DNA of 8,907 nt from Promethearchaeia archaeon (GCA_029856295.1 JAHQWS010000059.1:1-8907); one strand, 5' to 3'. Positions 1 through 7,106 are shown, counted from the stretch's first letter. A program made the numbers and translations. Notes: a model not told the origin generated them from the letters alone.

Positions 1-480
1 GGATTGATGTTATTAACGCCAATCCTAATTAATATTGGAAATTTTCCTATGATAGTAGTGATCTTAATTATAAGTGTGAATTTCCCTGCTTTTATTTTAT
101 TAATATATTCAATTTATCGAATCATCAAAATTTTTAGACCTAAAGAAAGTTTTTATGAAGCTTCTAAAGAAGACGAGCAAAAAAAGGGATTTTTAGGAAT
201 ATTTACAAAACCAAAGAAATTAACTGAAGAGGAAATTTCAATATCAAAGGAAAAGAAAATTTGCTTAGTTTGCAAAAACGAAATCTCTAGGGAAAATTAT
301 ATTTGTCCTGAATGCAAAGCTTTTTACTGTCTCAAATGCTCACATGCTTTAACAAGCTTGGAAAATGCATGCTGGGTTTGCTTTACGCCCTTCGATGAGT
401 CTAAGCCATTTACAGTGCCTGAAAAGGAAGAAATTGATGATTCAATTATTTATAGTATGGATCATAAGGCTAATCAGTAA
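1..480 (+). CDS. Membrane-anchored C4C4 zinc-finger (RING/TFIIH p44-like) protein, probably 5'-partial
   Basis: The reading frame is open to the left edge (codon 1-3 is GGA), so the gene may begin outside the window. Otherwise it starts at TTG 4 or ATG 7. Residues (counted from position 4) 16-45 form a long hydrophobic stretch, probably one or two membrane segments. A charged Lys/Glu-rich linker follows, then an eight-cysteine domain: C87/C90, C101/C104, C109/C112, C123/C126, spaced CX2C-X10-CX2C-X4-CX2C-X10-CX2C. This order can bind two zinc ions in a cross-brace. The segment from YICPEC through FYCLKC to CWVC resembles the C-terminal C4C4 RING-like domain of TFIIH p44/Ssl1, and the X4 spacing also recalls FYVE fingers, but the FYVE basic RHHC motif is absent. 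The zinc domain should face the cytosol. A ubiquitin-ligase or protein-docking role is only a possibility. It converges on the next gene with a 26-bp gap. Confidence 0.75.
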   Translation, partial: GLMLLTPILINIGNFPMIVVILIISVNFPAFILLIYSIYRIIKIFRPKESFYEASKEDEQKKGFLGIFTKPKKLTEEEISISKEKKICLVCKNEISRENYICPECKAFYCLKCSHALTSLENACWVCFTPFDESKPFTVPEKEEIDDSIIYSMDHKANQ

Positions 481-506
481 TTATATTTAATGATTAGGAA
501 AGATTT

Positions 507-1433
507 CTACTTTAATTTAAAAATCTTTATAATTTTATCTGCTACATCTATTCCTGCAAATTTCATAACGTGTTTGAAAGATTCTAACGTATCTTTTTTT
601 ATTTTATAATGATTGTAAGGTTTTAAATCTCTAATTTTGCAATATTTTTGAAATCCATAATAATCATATAGATATATCCTTTTCTTTCTAAGATAGCTAC
701 AAATAGTTATGTCTTTTTTCAAACTTTGATATCCGTTATTTATCCCTCCAATAAAGATATTATCCCCTTCTTTTTTGGCAACTTGATAAAACCAATAATC
801 TTTATATTCTTTTTCTCTCCTCTCTGGGACTCTATAGACCATTACAACAGTAATATCTTCCTCAATTTCTTTAAAAGGTATATTTCGTGTTAATTTATCA
901 ACCTCATAAGCAGCGGTGATTGAACGAATAATGCCAAATTTTTTACCATCTTTATGAATTAACCTCTTGAGATGGTTATAATCTTCAATAGCTTTATTAT
1001 ATTCTTTTTTACTGGGGTAATTATTGAAAATATAGGTCAGCTTTTTGTTCCATGCTGATGTTCTGATGGTTTTTCTATATTTATTAGAAATTTCGGCATC
1101 AATATAGATTTCATTAGCGTTATCAAAAATAGAACTTTTCCTTAAAAGCTTGTAAAGTCCAATAAAATTATGTGAGTTATCTAAATGAGCGAAATCTTTA
1201 TCTAATAAGCAAATATTAAGACCAATATTATTATCTAATAACTTTTGTATCTTGCGATAGCACTTTTCTTTCAGAGTATGCTTCCCTAAAGCTATAACAA
1301 ATTGAATACCTTTTTTTTCAAAGTAGTGTAAAGTTTCTACATCTTTGGGAAGTCTATAAGGATCTGACCAAAAAAAATATTTTAATTTAGATTTGGGGCG
1401 TAGTTCTATGTAGTTATTGCTGCTGGAAACCAT
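507..1433 (-). CDS. Hypothetical protein, predicted beta/alpha (TIM-barrel-like) fold
   Basis: I do not recognise the family. The 308-residue protein has no signal peptide or membrane segment, so it is probably cytosolic. Short hydrophobic strands alternate with amphipathic helices about eight times: near residues 17-22 (KYFFWS), 43-50 (IQFVIALG), 71-78 (GLNICLLD), 108-114 (EIYIDAE), 165-171 (FGIIRSI), 193-201 (ITVVMVYR), 225-231 and 252-258 (RIYLYDY). Such a count is what a TIM barrel would give. Acidic residues at strand ends (D78, D112, E114, D257) could line an active site, as in glycosidase-like or sugar-isomerase-like barrels. That is inference from pattern only. The start is ATG 1433, 26 bp downstream of the M20 peptidase stop on the same strand, so the two are probably cotranscribed. 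No Shine-Dalgarno is visible. It is the last gene of the minus-strand block. Confidence 0.8.
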   Translation of the reverse strand: MVSSSNNYIELRPKSKLKYFFWSDPYRLPKDVETLHYFEKKGIQFVIALGKHTLKEKCYRKIQKLLDNNIGLNICLLDKDFAHLDNSHNFIGLYKLLRKSSIFDNANEIYIDAEISNKYRKTIRTSAWNKKLTYIFNNYPSKKEYNKAIEDYNHLKRLIHKDGKKFGIIRSITAAYEVDKLTRNIPFKEIEEDITVVMVYRVPERREKEYKDYWFYQVAKKEGDNIFIGGINNGYQSLKKDITICSYLRKKRIYLYDYYGFQKYCKIRDLKPYNHYKIKKDTLESFKHVMKFAGIDVADKIIKIFKLK

Positions 1434-1459
1434 TAGTGTATCGTAAATATAATAACTTT

Positions 1460-2677
1460 TTACTTTAAATAATTTAGTGCTGTTAATGCAAATATCTTAG
1501 TGGTGGCTATGAGGTCTTCAATAGATACAAATTCATCCTCAGCATGAACGTTATTTTCGTGAGTTCCAACACCCATAAGTATGCATTCTATGCCAGCTTC
1601 ATGAAACCAATGTCCATCATTCGCAGATTGGAACATTTTGAATTCTCTATCTTCATTATAGACTGCATTGACAGCATTTTGAATTGATTTAGCGAATTTA
1701 CCATTAGTATCGGTTATGAAAGGCTCGAATGAGAAAGCAAAATTGACTTTTATATCTAAGTCAGGGTCCTCTTTCTTTGATTGTTCTACAAAATCTAAAA
1801 TCCTATTTTTTATGGTCTTAACATCGTGTTCGGGTATAGTATTGATAATAAAATATAACATGCAATTATCAGGAACGGCACTCATTTTCTTTCCTCCATC
1901 AATTCTCGCCAAATTAATGGTTGTCACCTTTGAGGGATGACCTGGAAAATTAGGGTATTGAGTTTCTTTTTCTAGGTACTCATCTTGTAATTCTTTCAAG
2001 AAATCTAAAATTTTTACCATTTTCTGTATTGCATTAATACCTGAGAACTCATTACGATATTTAGGGATGTCCGGAAAACTTAAGGCATGAGCCATTTTCC
2101 CTTTAATCTGGATTGATACAAAAGCAAAACCTCCAGTGTAGGCTGCTGGGAATCCTCCTCTTCCATCACCAAGTAAGCACGCATCACCTTCTATATGCTT
2201 TTTATCAAGCAATAATTTAACACCATTAAATCCTCCTGTTTCCTCATCAATAGCAGATACTACCGTTAATTTGCCATTAAGATCAATCTCGGACTCCAAT
2301 AATGCTTTTGTAGCAAATATTTCTGCTGAAACACATGATTTGTCGTCACAACTGCCCCGTCCGTAAATTTTTCCGTTAATTATCTCACCTCCGAGTGGAT
2401 CTTTCGTCCAACCATCGTATATTGGCACGGTATCCATGTGCCCGTAGAGTATTAAAGACGGACCTTTTGAGTTTCCATATGTTCCAATAACGTTTTTTCT
2501 TTTAGTCGTTGTACTTAGCCCTATTTCTATAAATTTGCTTTCTACAAATTTCGATATCTCTTTGTATTTCGCGGGCGGATTTTCAGAGGGAATTTGTACT
2601 ATATATTGATGAAATTTTATAATTTCATCCCTCATTTCATCAATTTTATCAATTATCTTCTTTTCTAAATTATCCAT
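1460..2677 (-). CDS. M20 family metallopeptidase / amidohydrolase (ArgE/DapE/CPG2-like)
   Basis: This is a di-zinc hydrolase of amide bonds in small N-acyl amino acids or short peptides, 405 residues and full length for the family. All expected motifs are present: H80 and D82 in YGHMDTVP, bridging D111 in YGRGSCDDK, general base E145 and zinc ligand E146 in SAIDEETGG, D171 in CLLGDGRGG, and the last zinc ligand H378 in NNVHAEDEF. H197 in GKMAHA fits the inserted dimerisation (lid) domain, roughly residues 180-300. No signal peptide is visible, so it acts in the cytosol. The start ATG at 2677 is supported by a good Shine-Dalgarno. A 39-bp element shared with the DUF2284 gene lies upstream, so it probably has its own promoter despite following the FAD gene by 105 bp. 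The exact substrate (acetylornithine, succinyl-diaminopimelate, dipeptides or others) cannot be told from the motifs. Confidence 0.95.
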   Translation of the reverse strand: MDNLEKKIIDKIDEMRDEIIKFHQYIVQIPSENPPAKYKEISKFVESKFIEIGLSTTTKRKNVIGTYGNSKGPSLILYGHMDTVPIYDGWTKDPLGGEIINGKIYGRGSCDDKSCVSAEIFATKALLESEIDLNGKLTVVSAIDEETGGFNGVKLLLDKKHIEGDACLLGDGRGGFPAAYTGGFAFVSIQIKGKMAHALSFPDIPKYRNEFSGINAIQKMVKILDFLKELQDEYLEKETQYPNFPGHPSKVTTINLARIDGGKKMSAVPDNCMLYFIINTIPEHDVKTIKNRILDFVEQSKKEDPDLDIKVNFAFSFEPFITDTNGKFAKSIQNAVNAVYNEDREFKMFQSANDGHWFHEAGIECILMGVGTHENNVHAEDEFVSIEDLIATTKIFALTALNYLK

Positions 2678-2682
2678 ATTTA

Positions 2683-2689
2683 TCCCCTT
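2683..2689 (-). promoter_or_regulatory. Shine-Dalgarno site of the M20 gene
   Basis: On the minus strand AAGGGGA lies 5 nt before the ATG at 2677. It is the clearest ribosome-binding site in the window; the other starts have weak or no such site. It fixes the start of the M20 gene. Confidence 0.65.
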
Positions 2690-2694
2690 AAGAA

Positions 2695-2733
2695 TTTTAA
2701 TTTGAAAGTTAATTATCTCATTTAAAAATAATC
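2695..2733 (-). promoter_or_regulatory. Shared upstream element, copy A (M20 gene)
   Basis: A 39-bp stretch matches 4860-4898 at 32 of 39 positions with no gaps and in the same orientation relative to the downstream gene. The minus-strand reading starts GATTATTTTTAAATGAGATA and continues AATTAACTTTC. The TTTTTAAAT part would serve as a TATA box; initiation about 25 nt later would give a leader of about 20 nt that includes the Shine-Dalgarno. The element ends 17 nt before the start codon. Confidence 0.5.
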
Positions 2734-2782
2734 ATATTTGTTTAAAACCATCTAACAGATAGTTCTATTTTATAATCTAATG

Positions 2783-4201
2783 CTATTCTATCCTAACACC
2801 TTGGTTTTTGAGAGCTTTCTGGACTTTCGAGATATCAACCTGCCTGCATGTAACGTTGTCCTTGATAGATACAGCAGCAGCTACTCCCGCACCTTGACCT
2901 GTTATAGCACAACATACCATCTGACGAGTGGCAGCATGAGAAACTTTATCCCCGGCAACACAACGACCTGCCACGAGAAGGTTTTCCACCTTCCGTGGAA
3001 GTATAATACCATAAGGAACATGGAAGTATCGTCCAGTGGTTGGTAAGATTATCGTACCAAAACCATCTATAAATTCCGGACAAATACCAATTGTGTCCTC
3101 AAAACGCGCCTGGTTTTTCACATCATGCTCGGTAAGGTTGTACTCGCCAAGTATCTTTCTCGATTCTCTGGTACCCAAAGAAGATCCAATATTTTTAAGC
3201 CTTGCCTTTTTAAAACCAGGAGTGCGTTTTCTTAATTTTTTGACTGCTTGTATTATCCGCTTTCTGCCTTCAATTTCGGCTTTGGTAAGATCCCATACAT
3301 CAGTACAGTCAATTTCACTCATATGGATACCATTGAACGAATTAATATCACCTGCTTCTGCATAATGAGTCCAAAAGCTTTTTATATTGATATCATTAGT
3401 AAGCTTGATGCCTTTCTTGATATCCTCAATTGGTTCCAACAAACAAGAAAGTTCATCCATGAAAAATAATTCTCTGGATTGCCGAAGATATGCAAAAAGA
3501 CCTGGCTTCTCTTGTACTTCTTTCAAATAGTATGTAAAAAATTCTTTGACGTCAACACCACTGCAGCTGAAGTTTAGTGTTACTCCCATTAATGCGCTCT
3601 TCGGATCTTTTCGATATGGGGCACCGGCATAGTATGCAACATCGGCATCTCCTGTAGCATCAATTACTCGTTTAGCCATGATTGCTTGTCTTCCAGACTT
3701 GCTCTCTGTAATGACGCCAATAATTGTATCAGCATCCTTGAGCACATTAACGACGGTACAATGTAGTAAAGGCACGATATTTGCCTCTTGAATTAAGGTA
3801 TCAGCTATATATTTAAACATTTCTGTATCCAGAATCTCATAGGTTGGTTCTCCATTTACCAATAAGCCTTTATGTTCAAGAAATTTACCCATTTCTGTAG
3901 TCAATATTTCCTTATTAAATGTATTGATACTACCCCCCATCTCTTTTGCCCTAAGTTCAAACTCCAAGCCGATACCTCCAGCCTCCACAGTCTCTGCACA
4001 ACGATACCAACCAATAGTCCCTATCATAGATTGTGTAATATTACCTCCAAAACACCCATATCGCTCTATAAGCATGGTATCAACACCCTCTCTTGCTGCT
4101 GATAATGCTGCTGAAAGTCCAGCTGGACCTCCGCCTACGACTAGAACGTCCGTTTCTGCCATAATGGGGATTCTTCTTGGCGATTCTTCAATATCTTTCA
4201 C
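2783..4201 (-). CDS. FAD-dependent oxidoreductase (PF12831 FAD_oxidored type)
   Basis: This is a flavoprotein of 472 residues; the reaction is not identifiable. The N-terminal Rossmann motif is GGGPAG at 23-28 with acidic E46 at the end of the second strand, followed by RYGCFGGN (48-54). A second family motif is VIDATGDADVAYYAG (179-193). GTRESRKILGEY (343-354) and the C-terminal AGRCVAGDK to GQGAGVAAA (411-443) complete the FAD-binding pattern of PF12831 proteins. There is no ferredoxin-type CX2CX2CX3C cluster, no signal peptide and no membrane segment. The longest frame begins with GTG at 4201; ATG at 4162 (residue 14, MAETDVLVVGGG) is an equally credible start just before the Rossmann strand. 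A TATA-like TTTAAATA at 4222-4215 would place initiation downstream of the GTG and so favours the ATG. It lies 54 bp after the DUF2284 gene on the same strand. Confidence 0.92.
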   Translation of the reverse strand: MKDIEESPRRIPIMAETDVLVVGGGPAGLSAALSAAREGVDTMLIERYGCFGGNITQSMIGTIGWYRCAETVEAGGIGLEFELRAKEMGGSINTFNKEILTTEMGKFLEHKGLLVNGEPTYEILDTEMFKYIADTLIQEANIVPLLHCTVVNVLKDADTIIGVITESKSGRQAIMAKRVIDATGDADVAYYAGAPYRKDPKSALMGVTLNFSCSGVDVKEFFTYYLKEVQEKPGLFAYLRQSRELFFMDELSCLLEPIEDIKKGIKLTNDINIKSFWTHYAEAGDINSFNGIHMSEIDCTDVWDLTKAEIEGRKRIIQAVKKLRKRTPGFKKARLKNIGSSLGTRESRKILGEYNLTEHDVKNQARFEDTIGICPEFIDGFGTIILPTTGRYFHVPYGIILPRKVENLLVAGRCVAGDKVSHAATRQMVCCAITGQGAGVAAAVSIKDNVTCRQVDISKVQKALKNQGVRIE

Positions 4202-4255
4202 TTTGTATTACCTATATTTAAAATTTTGACTATATGAATGAATATTAAATAAGAT

Positions 4256-4816
4256 TTATTTAAAGCATGCTAAACCAAATCGATAGTTATATTTATTAGA
4301 GGGATATTCAATATCAGCTTTTAAGCTAATGACAGTTCTTATAACCTCAATCCCTACTGCTTCCATTGAATACCTTTTTTCATCTGGATGTCTACAGGGG
4401 TTGCCACTATCATAAGTACATTTTCCATCTTTTTTACTATAACATACTTTACAGGAACCATCATATAACACGAGTCTCTTTTCATATGGTGATTGATATT
4501 GATGGAGGAATTCTTCCATTTCCGTTTCCAAATCATTGTGATACATACTTTTCATGTAAAAAGAATTTCTTATTCGCATTTCACTCCTTCTAGGATGTTT
4601 CGCTTTCATTTCTTTTATATATGTCTCTAAATCGAACTTAGAATAAACAAGAAAAAATTGCTTATATGTTGAGACTTCCTCTTCTAAGTAAGGAGCAACA
4701 GGCGGACAGGACCACGTGTGATTATAATACGGACATGTAAAAGCCGGACTAACACACATTTTTTGAACCTTAGGGTCAAAATAAATATCTTCATATCGAA
4801 TTTGAATAAATGGCAT
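4256..4816 (-). CDS. DUF2284 predicted metal-binding protein
   Basis: A 186-residue cysteine-rich protein matching the DUF2284 pattern. The N-terminal cluster is C21, C28, C37 (the last in TWSCPP), and the C-terminal cluster is C122 and C125 (GSCKVC), C133 and C141 (NPCRHP), with C184 near the end. The cysteine sets suggest Fe-S or zinc binding. The family has no established biochemical role known to me. The protein is soluble and its length is normal. It starts at ATG 4816 with no Shine-Dalgarno, so its mRNA may be short-leadered. It is the first gene of the minus-strand block, divergent from the GPH transporter and 54 bp ahead of the FAD oxidoreductase. The pairing is compatible with a redox or metal-delivery role for that flavoprotein, but this is inference. 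Confidence 0.88.
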   Translation of the reverse strand: MPFIQIRYEDIYFDPKVQKMCVSPAFTCPYYNHTWSCPPVAPYLEEEVSTYKQFFLVYSKFDLETYIKEMKAKHPRRSEMRIRNSFYMKSMYHNDLETEMEEFLHQYQSPYEKRLVLYDGSCKVCYSKKDGKCTYDSGNPCRHPDEKRYSMEAVGIEVIRTVISLKADIEYPSNKYNYRFGLACFK

Positions 4817-4859
4817 AACTGTATTAAAGATTTAAGAATTTGTGTATTAAATCTTAATA

Positions 4860-4898
4860 TTTTAATTGATAAGTTAATTATTTCTTAAAAAAATAATC
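4860..4898 (-). promoter_or_regulatory. Shared upstream element, copy B (DUF2284 gene)
   Basis: This is the second copy of the 39-bp element (32/39 ungapped identity with 2695-2733). It lies in the divergent intergenic region, 43 nt before the ATG of the DUF2284 gene. The core AAGTTAATTATTTC (plus strand 4871-4884) differs from copy A at one position. It may be a promoter core, a regulator site, or both. From this position it could also influence the divergent transporter gene. Confidence 0.5.
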
Positions 4899-4927
4899 TT
4901 AATATCATTTATTAAAAGCGTAGTTAT

Positions 4928-4948
4928 ACCTATAAATAATTTTTAGGT
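4928..4948 (+). promoter_or_regulatory. TATA box with overlapping 21-bp dyad, transporter promoter
   Basis: TATAAATAA at 4931-4939 is a good archaeal box A about 50-60 nt before the transporter ATG, implying a leader of about 30 nt. It sits inside an imperfect palindrome, ACCTATAAA-TAA-TTTTTAGGT, with 8 of 10 pairs matching. That arrangement suits a repressor blocking TBP/TFB access. A small perfect dyad, CTCAA-AAAAA-TTGAG (4963-4977), lies in the presumed leader. Confidence 0.4.
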
Positions 4949-4989
4949 TAAATATACTTCAACTCAAAAAAATTGAGAATTGAAAATTT

Positions 4990-6393
4990 ATGGTAAAACC
5001 TGAAGAAGTAGCTAAAAAACAGAAAATTGATACAGCTAAATTATCTGGCAAGGAAACATTTATATACGTTTTAGGAAATATCCCAACGACTATCTTAGGG
5101 GGAATATTTATACTTCTATATGTTAATTTCTTTTGGGATAATCTAAAACTCCAGCAAACTTACTTTATAATAGGTCAAATAATTTATATGGTAATTAACG
5201 CTTGTAATGATTTTTTCTTAGGACGCATGAGTGATAAAACAAATGTGGAGAGGTGGGGAAGCCGGCGTCTTATATATATTAAATGGGGGGGTCCTTTATG
5301 GTCTGTAGTGTTTTTCCTTATGTGGTTTCCCTGGAGTTATACAAACCAATTTATTATCTTTCTTCATTTCATTATCTCTATTTGCGCATTCGATATGTTC
5401 CTCACACTTGTCGTTATCACTAGGATGGCATTATTGCCGGAGTTGACGGAAAATCTTAATGAAAGAAATAAAATTCAATTTTACAATCAAATGATGGCAA
5501 CAGTTGGCGCTATACCTGTGATTTTTGCATTATCCCTCTTTGAAAATAGCTTAGAAATATTTCAAATTTTTGCCGGCATCATGGCAATTATTTGTGCTAT
5601 ATTGAATTTTATCGTGGGAAGTAAGATGCGTGAAAGACCGGAATTGTATAAACATGAAGAAATTCCAGGACTAATAAAATCTATAAAAGAAGCTTTAAAG
5701 TCAAGATCTTTTATTTCTTATACCGGATTTGCTTTTTTCAATATGGTGAATTTTTATATCGGCTTTTCATTTGTGTTTGTATTTCTTTATATAATGTATT
5801 TTGATGTGTTTACAGCAATCTTACTATATTACTTGATTACTATTCTCTTCGGTTGGTTTAGTTTCGGAATTTTTATAAAGTTAGCAAAAAAAGTCGGGAT
5901 GCAGAAGTTAATTATCAGGGGCCAATTATGTGCTCTTGTGGTCAATATTGTCGGTTTTATTGTAGTAATTCAATCTGGAGCAGACATTCTTATTTGGATA
6001 TTTCTTATTTTAGGCACTCTGGCGAATGGTTCTTTAATTTTTGGATATCCTTACTTAATGCTTGTTATGGACGAAGACGAGCTTAATTATGGGAATCGTC
6101 GTGAAGGCATGTTTTTAGGAATGCATACCTTTTTTATTAAGTTCTCAGAAAGTGTTGCAGCTATAGTCGCTACAAGTGTCTTACTATATTTTGGTTTCGT
6201 TAGAGGTGCGCCGCAGCAATCAGCTGAAGCTATTTTTGGAATTAAATTTCTATTTTTCATTATTCCTGCATGCAATATGGTTTTCGCATTGCTCTCAATA
6301 TATTTTTATCCATTACAAGGTGAACGCTTAAAGGAAGTAAAAGAAAAGTTAAAAATCTTGCACGATGACAAGACAGAGGCATATAAATTGTAA
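4990..6393 (+). CDS. GPH family (MelB-like, MFS_2) cation symporter
   Basis: A 467-residue polytopic membrane protein with about 12 hydrophobic segments, normal for glycoside-pentoside-hexuronide:cation symporters. Two family signatures are visible: NDFFLGRMSDKTNVERWGSRR (73-93), equivalent to the ND-x3-G-x2-(S/A)D-x-T-x3-WG-R-R motif after helix 2, and DEDELNYGNRREGMFLGM (361-378), equivalent to the D-x-x-D/E-x4-G-x-RREG motif. The central cytoplasmic loop is near 210-240. D74 corresponds to MelB D59, the cation site, but MelB D55 appears to be N70 here. The substrate is unknown; members carry sugars, glucuronides and other small solutes. The start is ATG 4990, with no clear Shine-Dalgarno. 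It is divergent from the DUF2284/FAD/M20 block and may import the substrate that the block processes. A decayed MFS gene follows after 16 bp. Confidence 0.93.
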   Translation: MVKPEEVAKKQKIDTAKLSGKETFIYVLGNIPTTILGGIFILLYVNFFWDNLKLQQTYFIIGQIIYMVINACNDFFLGRMSDKTNVERWGSRRLIYIKWGGPLWSVVFFLMWFPWSYTNQFIIFLHFIISICAFDMFLTLVVITRMALLPELTENLNERNKIQFYNQMMATVGAIPVIFALSLFENSLEIFQIFAGIMAIICAILNFIVGSKMRERPELYKHEEIPGLIKSIKEALKSRSFISYTGFAFFNMVNFYIGFSFVFVFLYIMYFDVFTAILLYYLITILFGWFSFGIFIKLAKKVGMQKLIIRGQLCALVVNIVGFIVVIQSGADILIWIFLILGTLANGSLIFGYPYLMLVMDEDELNYGNRREGMFLGMHTFFIKFSESVAAIVATSVLLYFGFVRGAPQQSAEAIFGIKFLFFIIPACNMVFALLSIYFYPLQGERLKEVKEKLKILHDDKTEAYKL

Positions 6394-6409
6394 AAGTTGA
6401 AAATAAAAT

Positions 6410-7106
6410 ATGAATCAAAATAAAGAAGAATCAAAGGCAAAGAATCTATATTTTAGGATCTCAATTCTTATTCCCTTTTTAATGAGCATGTTTTGTACTT
6501 TTTCTTTAGGTTCTCTCGCAATGGTAATGGCTCTTGTTAAAGATACGAGACCAGAATGGCAAGTTACTATAATTATGGTTGGAATTGCTATGGGCTCTAT
6601 GACAATAGGTAAGTGTTGAAGATGAGACATTAAAAATTAAAATATGTATTATGCTTCTTATAATTTCTTCACCATTGGGGATTATCGCAGTGTTTATCCC
6701 GTGGGATGCGAGTGGTATTACAAGCCCATTTGGCGTATTTTTACTCCCAGGATTTGTGATCGTTTTTATTCTTCTAGTCGCAATATTTATTTTTGCTCCA
6801 GGAATAAGACCCATTTGGCAAAGCGCTATTACTGAAGTAAATCTGCCTGAGCATCGTACCACATCCTATCAAATTGCTACTTTCGTAGATCAACTTGGAA
6901 TAGCTTTAGGAGCATTTGTCGCTGGTTTTCTTATCGTATGGTTTGTCCCTAATGGATACGCTGCCGCTTTTTGATTTTCGGCTTTAATGGGGTTCGCAAA
7001 CATTATTACATGGTTGTTAGCTCTACGTTATTACAGAGAAGATAAACTTAATGTGGAGAGTATACTTACTCAGCGTGCAAAAGAATTGAAAGAAAAAAAG
7101 ATATAA
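6410..7106 (+). pseudogene. Broken MFS transporter: internal deletion, frame break and in-frame TGA
   Basis: Three pieces remain. The first, 6410-6619, encodes 69 residues: a cytoplasmic N-terminus, helix 1 and the start of helix 2, ending at IGKC and a stop. The second, in another frame, is open from 6609 to a TGA at 6972-6974. It encodes what looks like the last three to four helices of an MFS protein, including the TM10-11 pattern ITEVNLPEHRTTSYQIATF then LGIALGAFVAGF. In the same frame after the TGA, 6975-7106 continues sensibly (FSALMGFANIITWLLALRYY, then a charged tail) to TAA. Together about 230 residues survive where about 400-450 are expected, so motif A and helices about 3-8 are missing. 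The start is 16 bp after the intact GPH gene, so both were once probably cotranscribed. Sequencing error could explain the TGA, but not the missing middle. Confidence 0.82.

Noticed and set aside
2780..4229. Several plus-strand frames opposite the FAD oxidoreductase gene
   Set aside because: All are antisense shadows of a complete flavoprotein with every family motif; none shows a plausible protein pattern.
4850..4905. Direct repeat AATCTTAATAT at 4850-4860 and 4895-4905 as paired operators
   Set aside because: The 11-mer is almost all A and T in a very AT-rich promoter region, so chance is sufficient; partly covered by the stronger 39-bp element.
6506..6862. 118-codon minus-strand frame across the broken transporter
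   Set aside because: It is antisense to preserved MFS helices, has no domain pattern, and the sense strand explains the region.
6410..6974. Two separate small membrane proteins instead of one broken gene
   Set aside because: The pieces match successive parts of a single MFS protein and the second continues in frame beyond its TGA, so decay of one gene is simpler.
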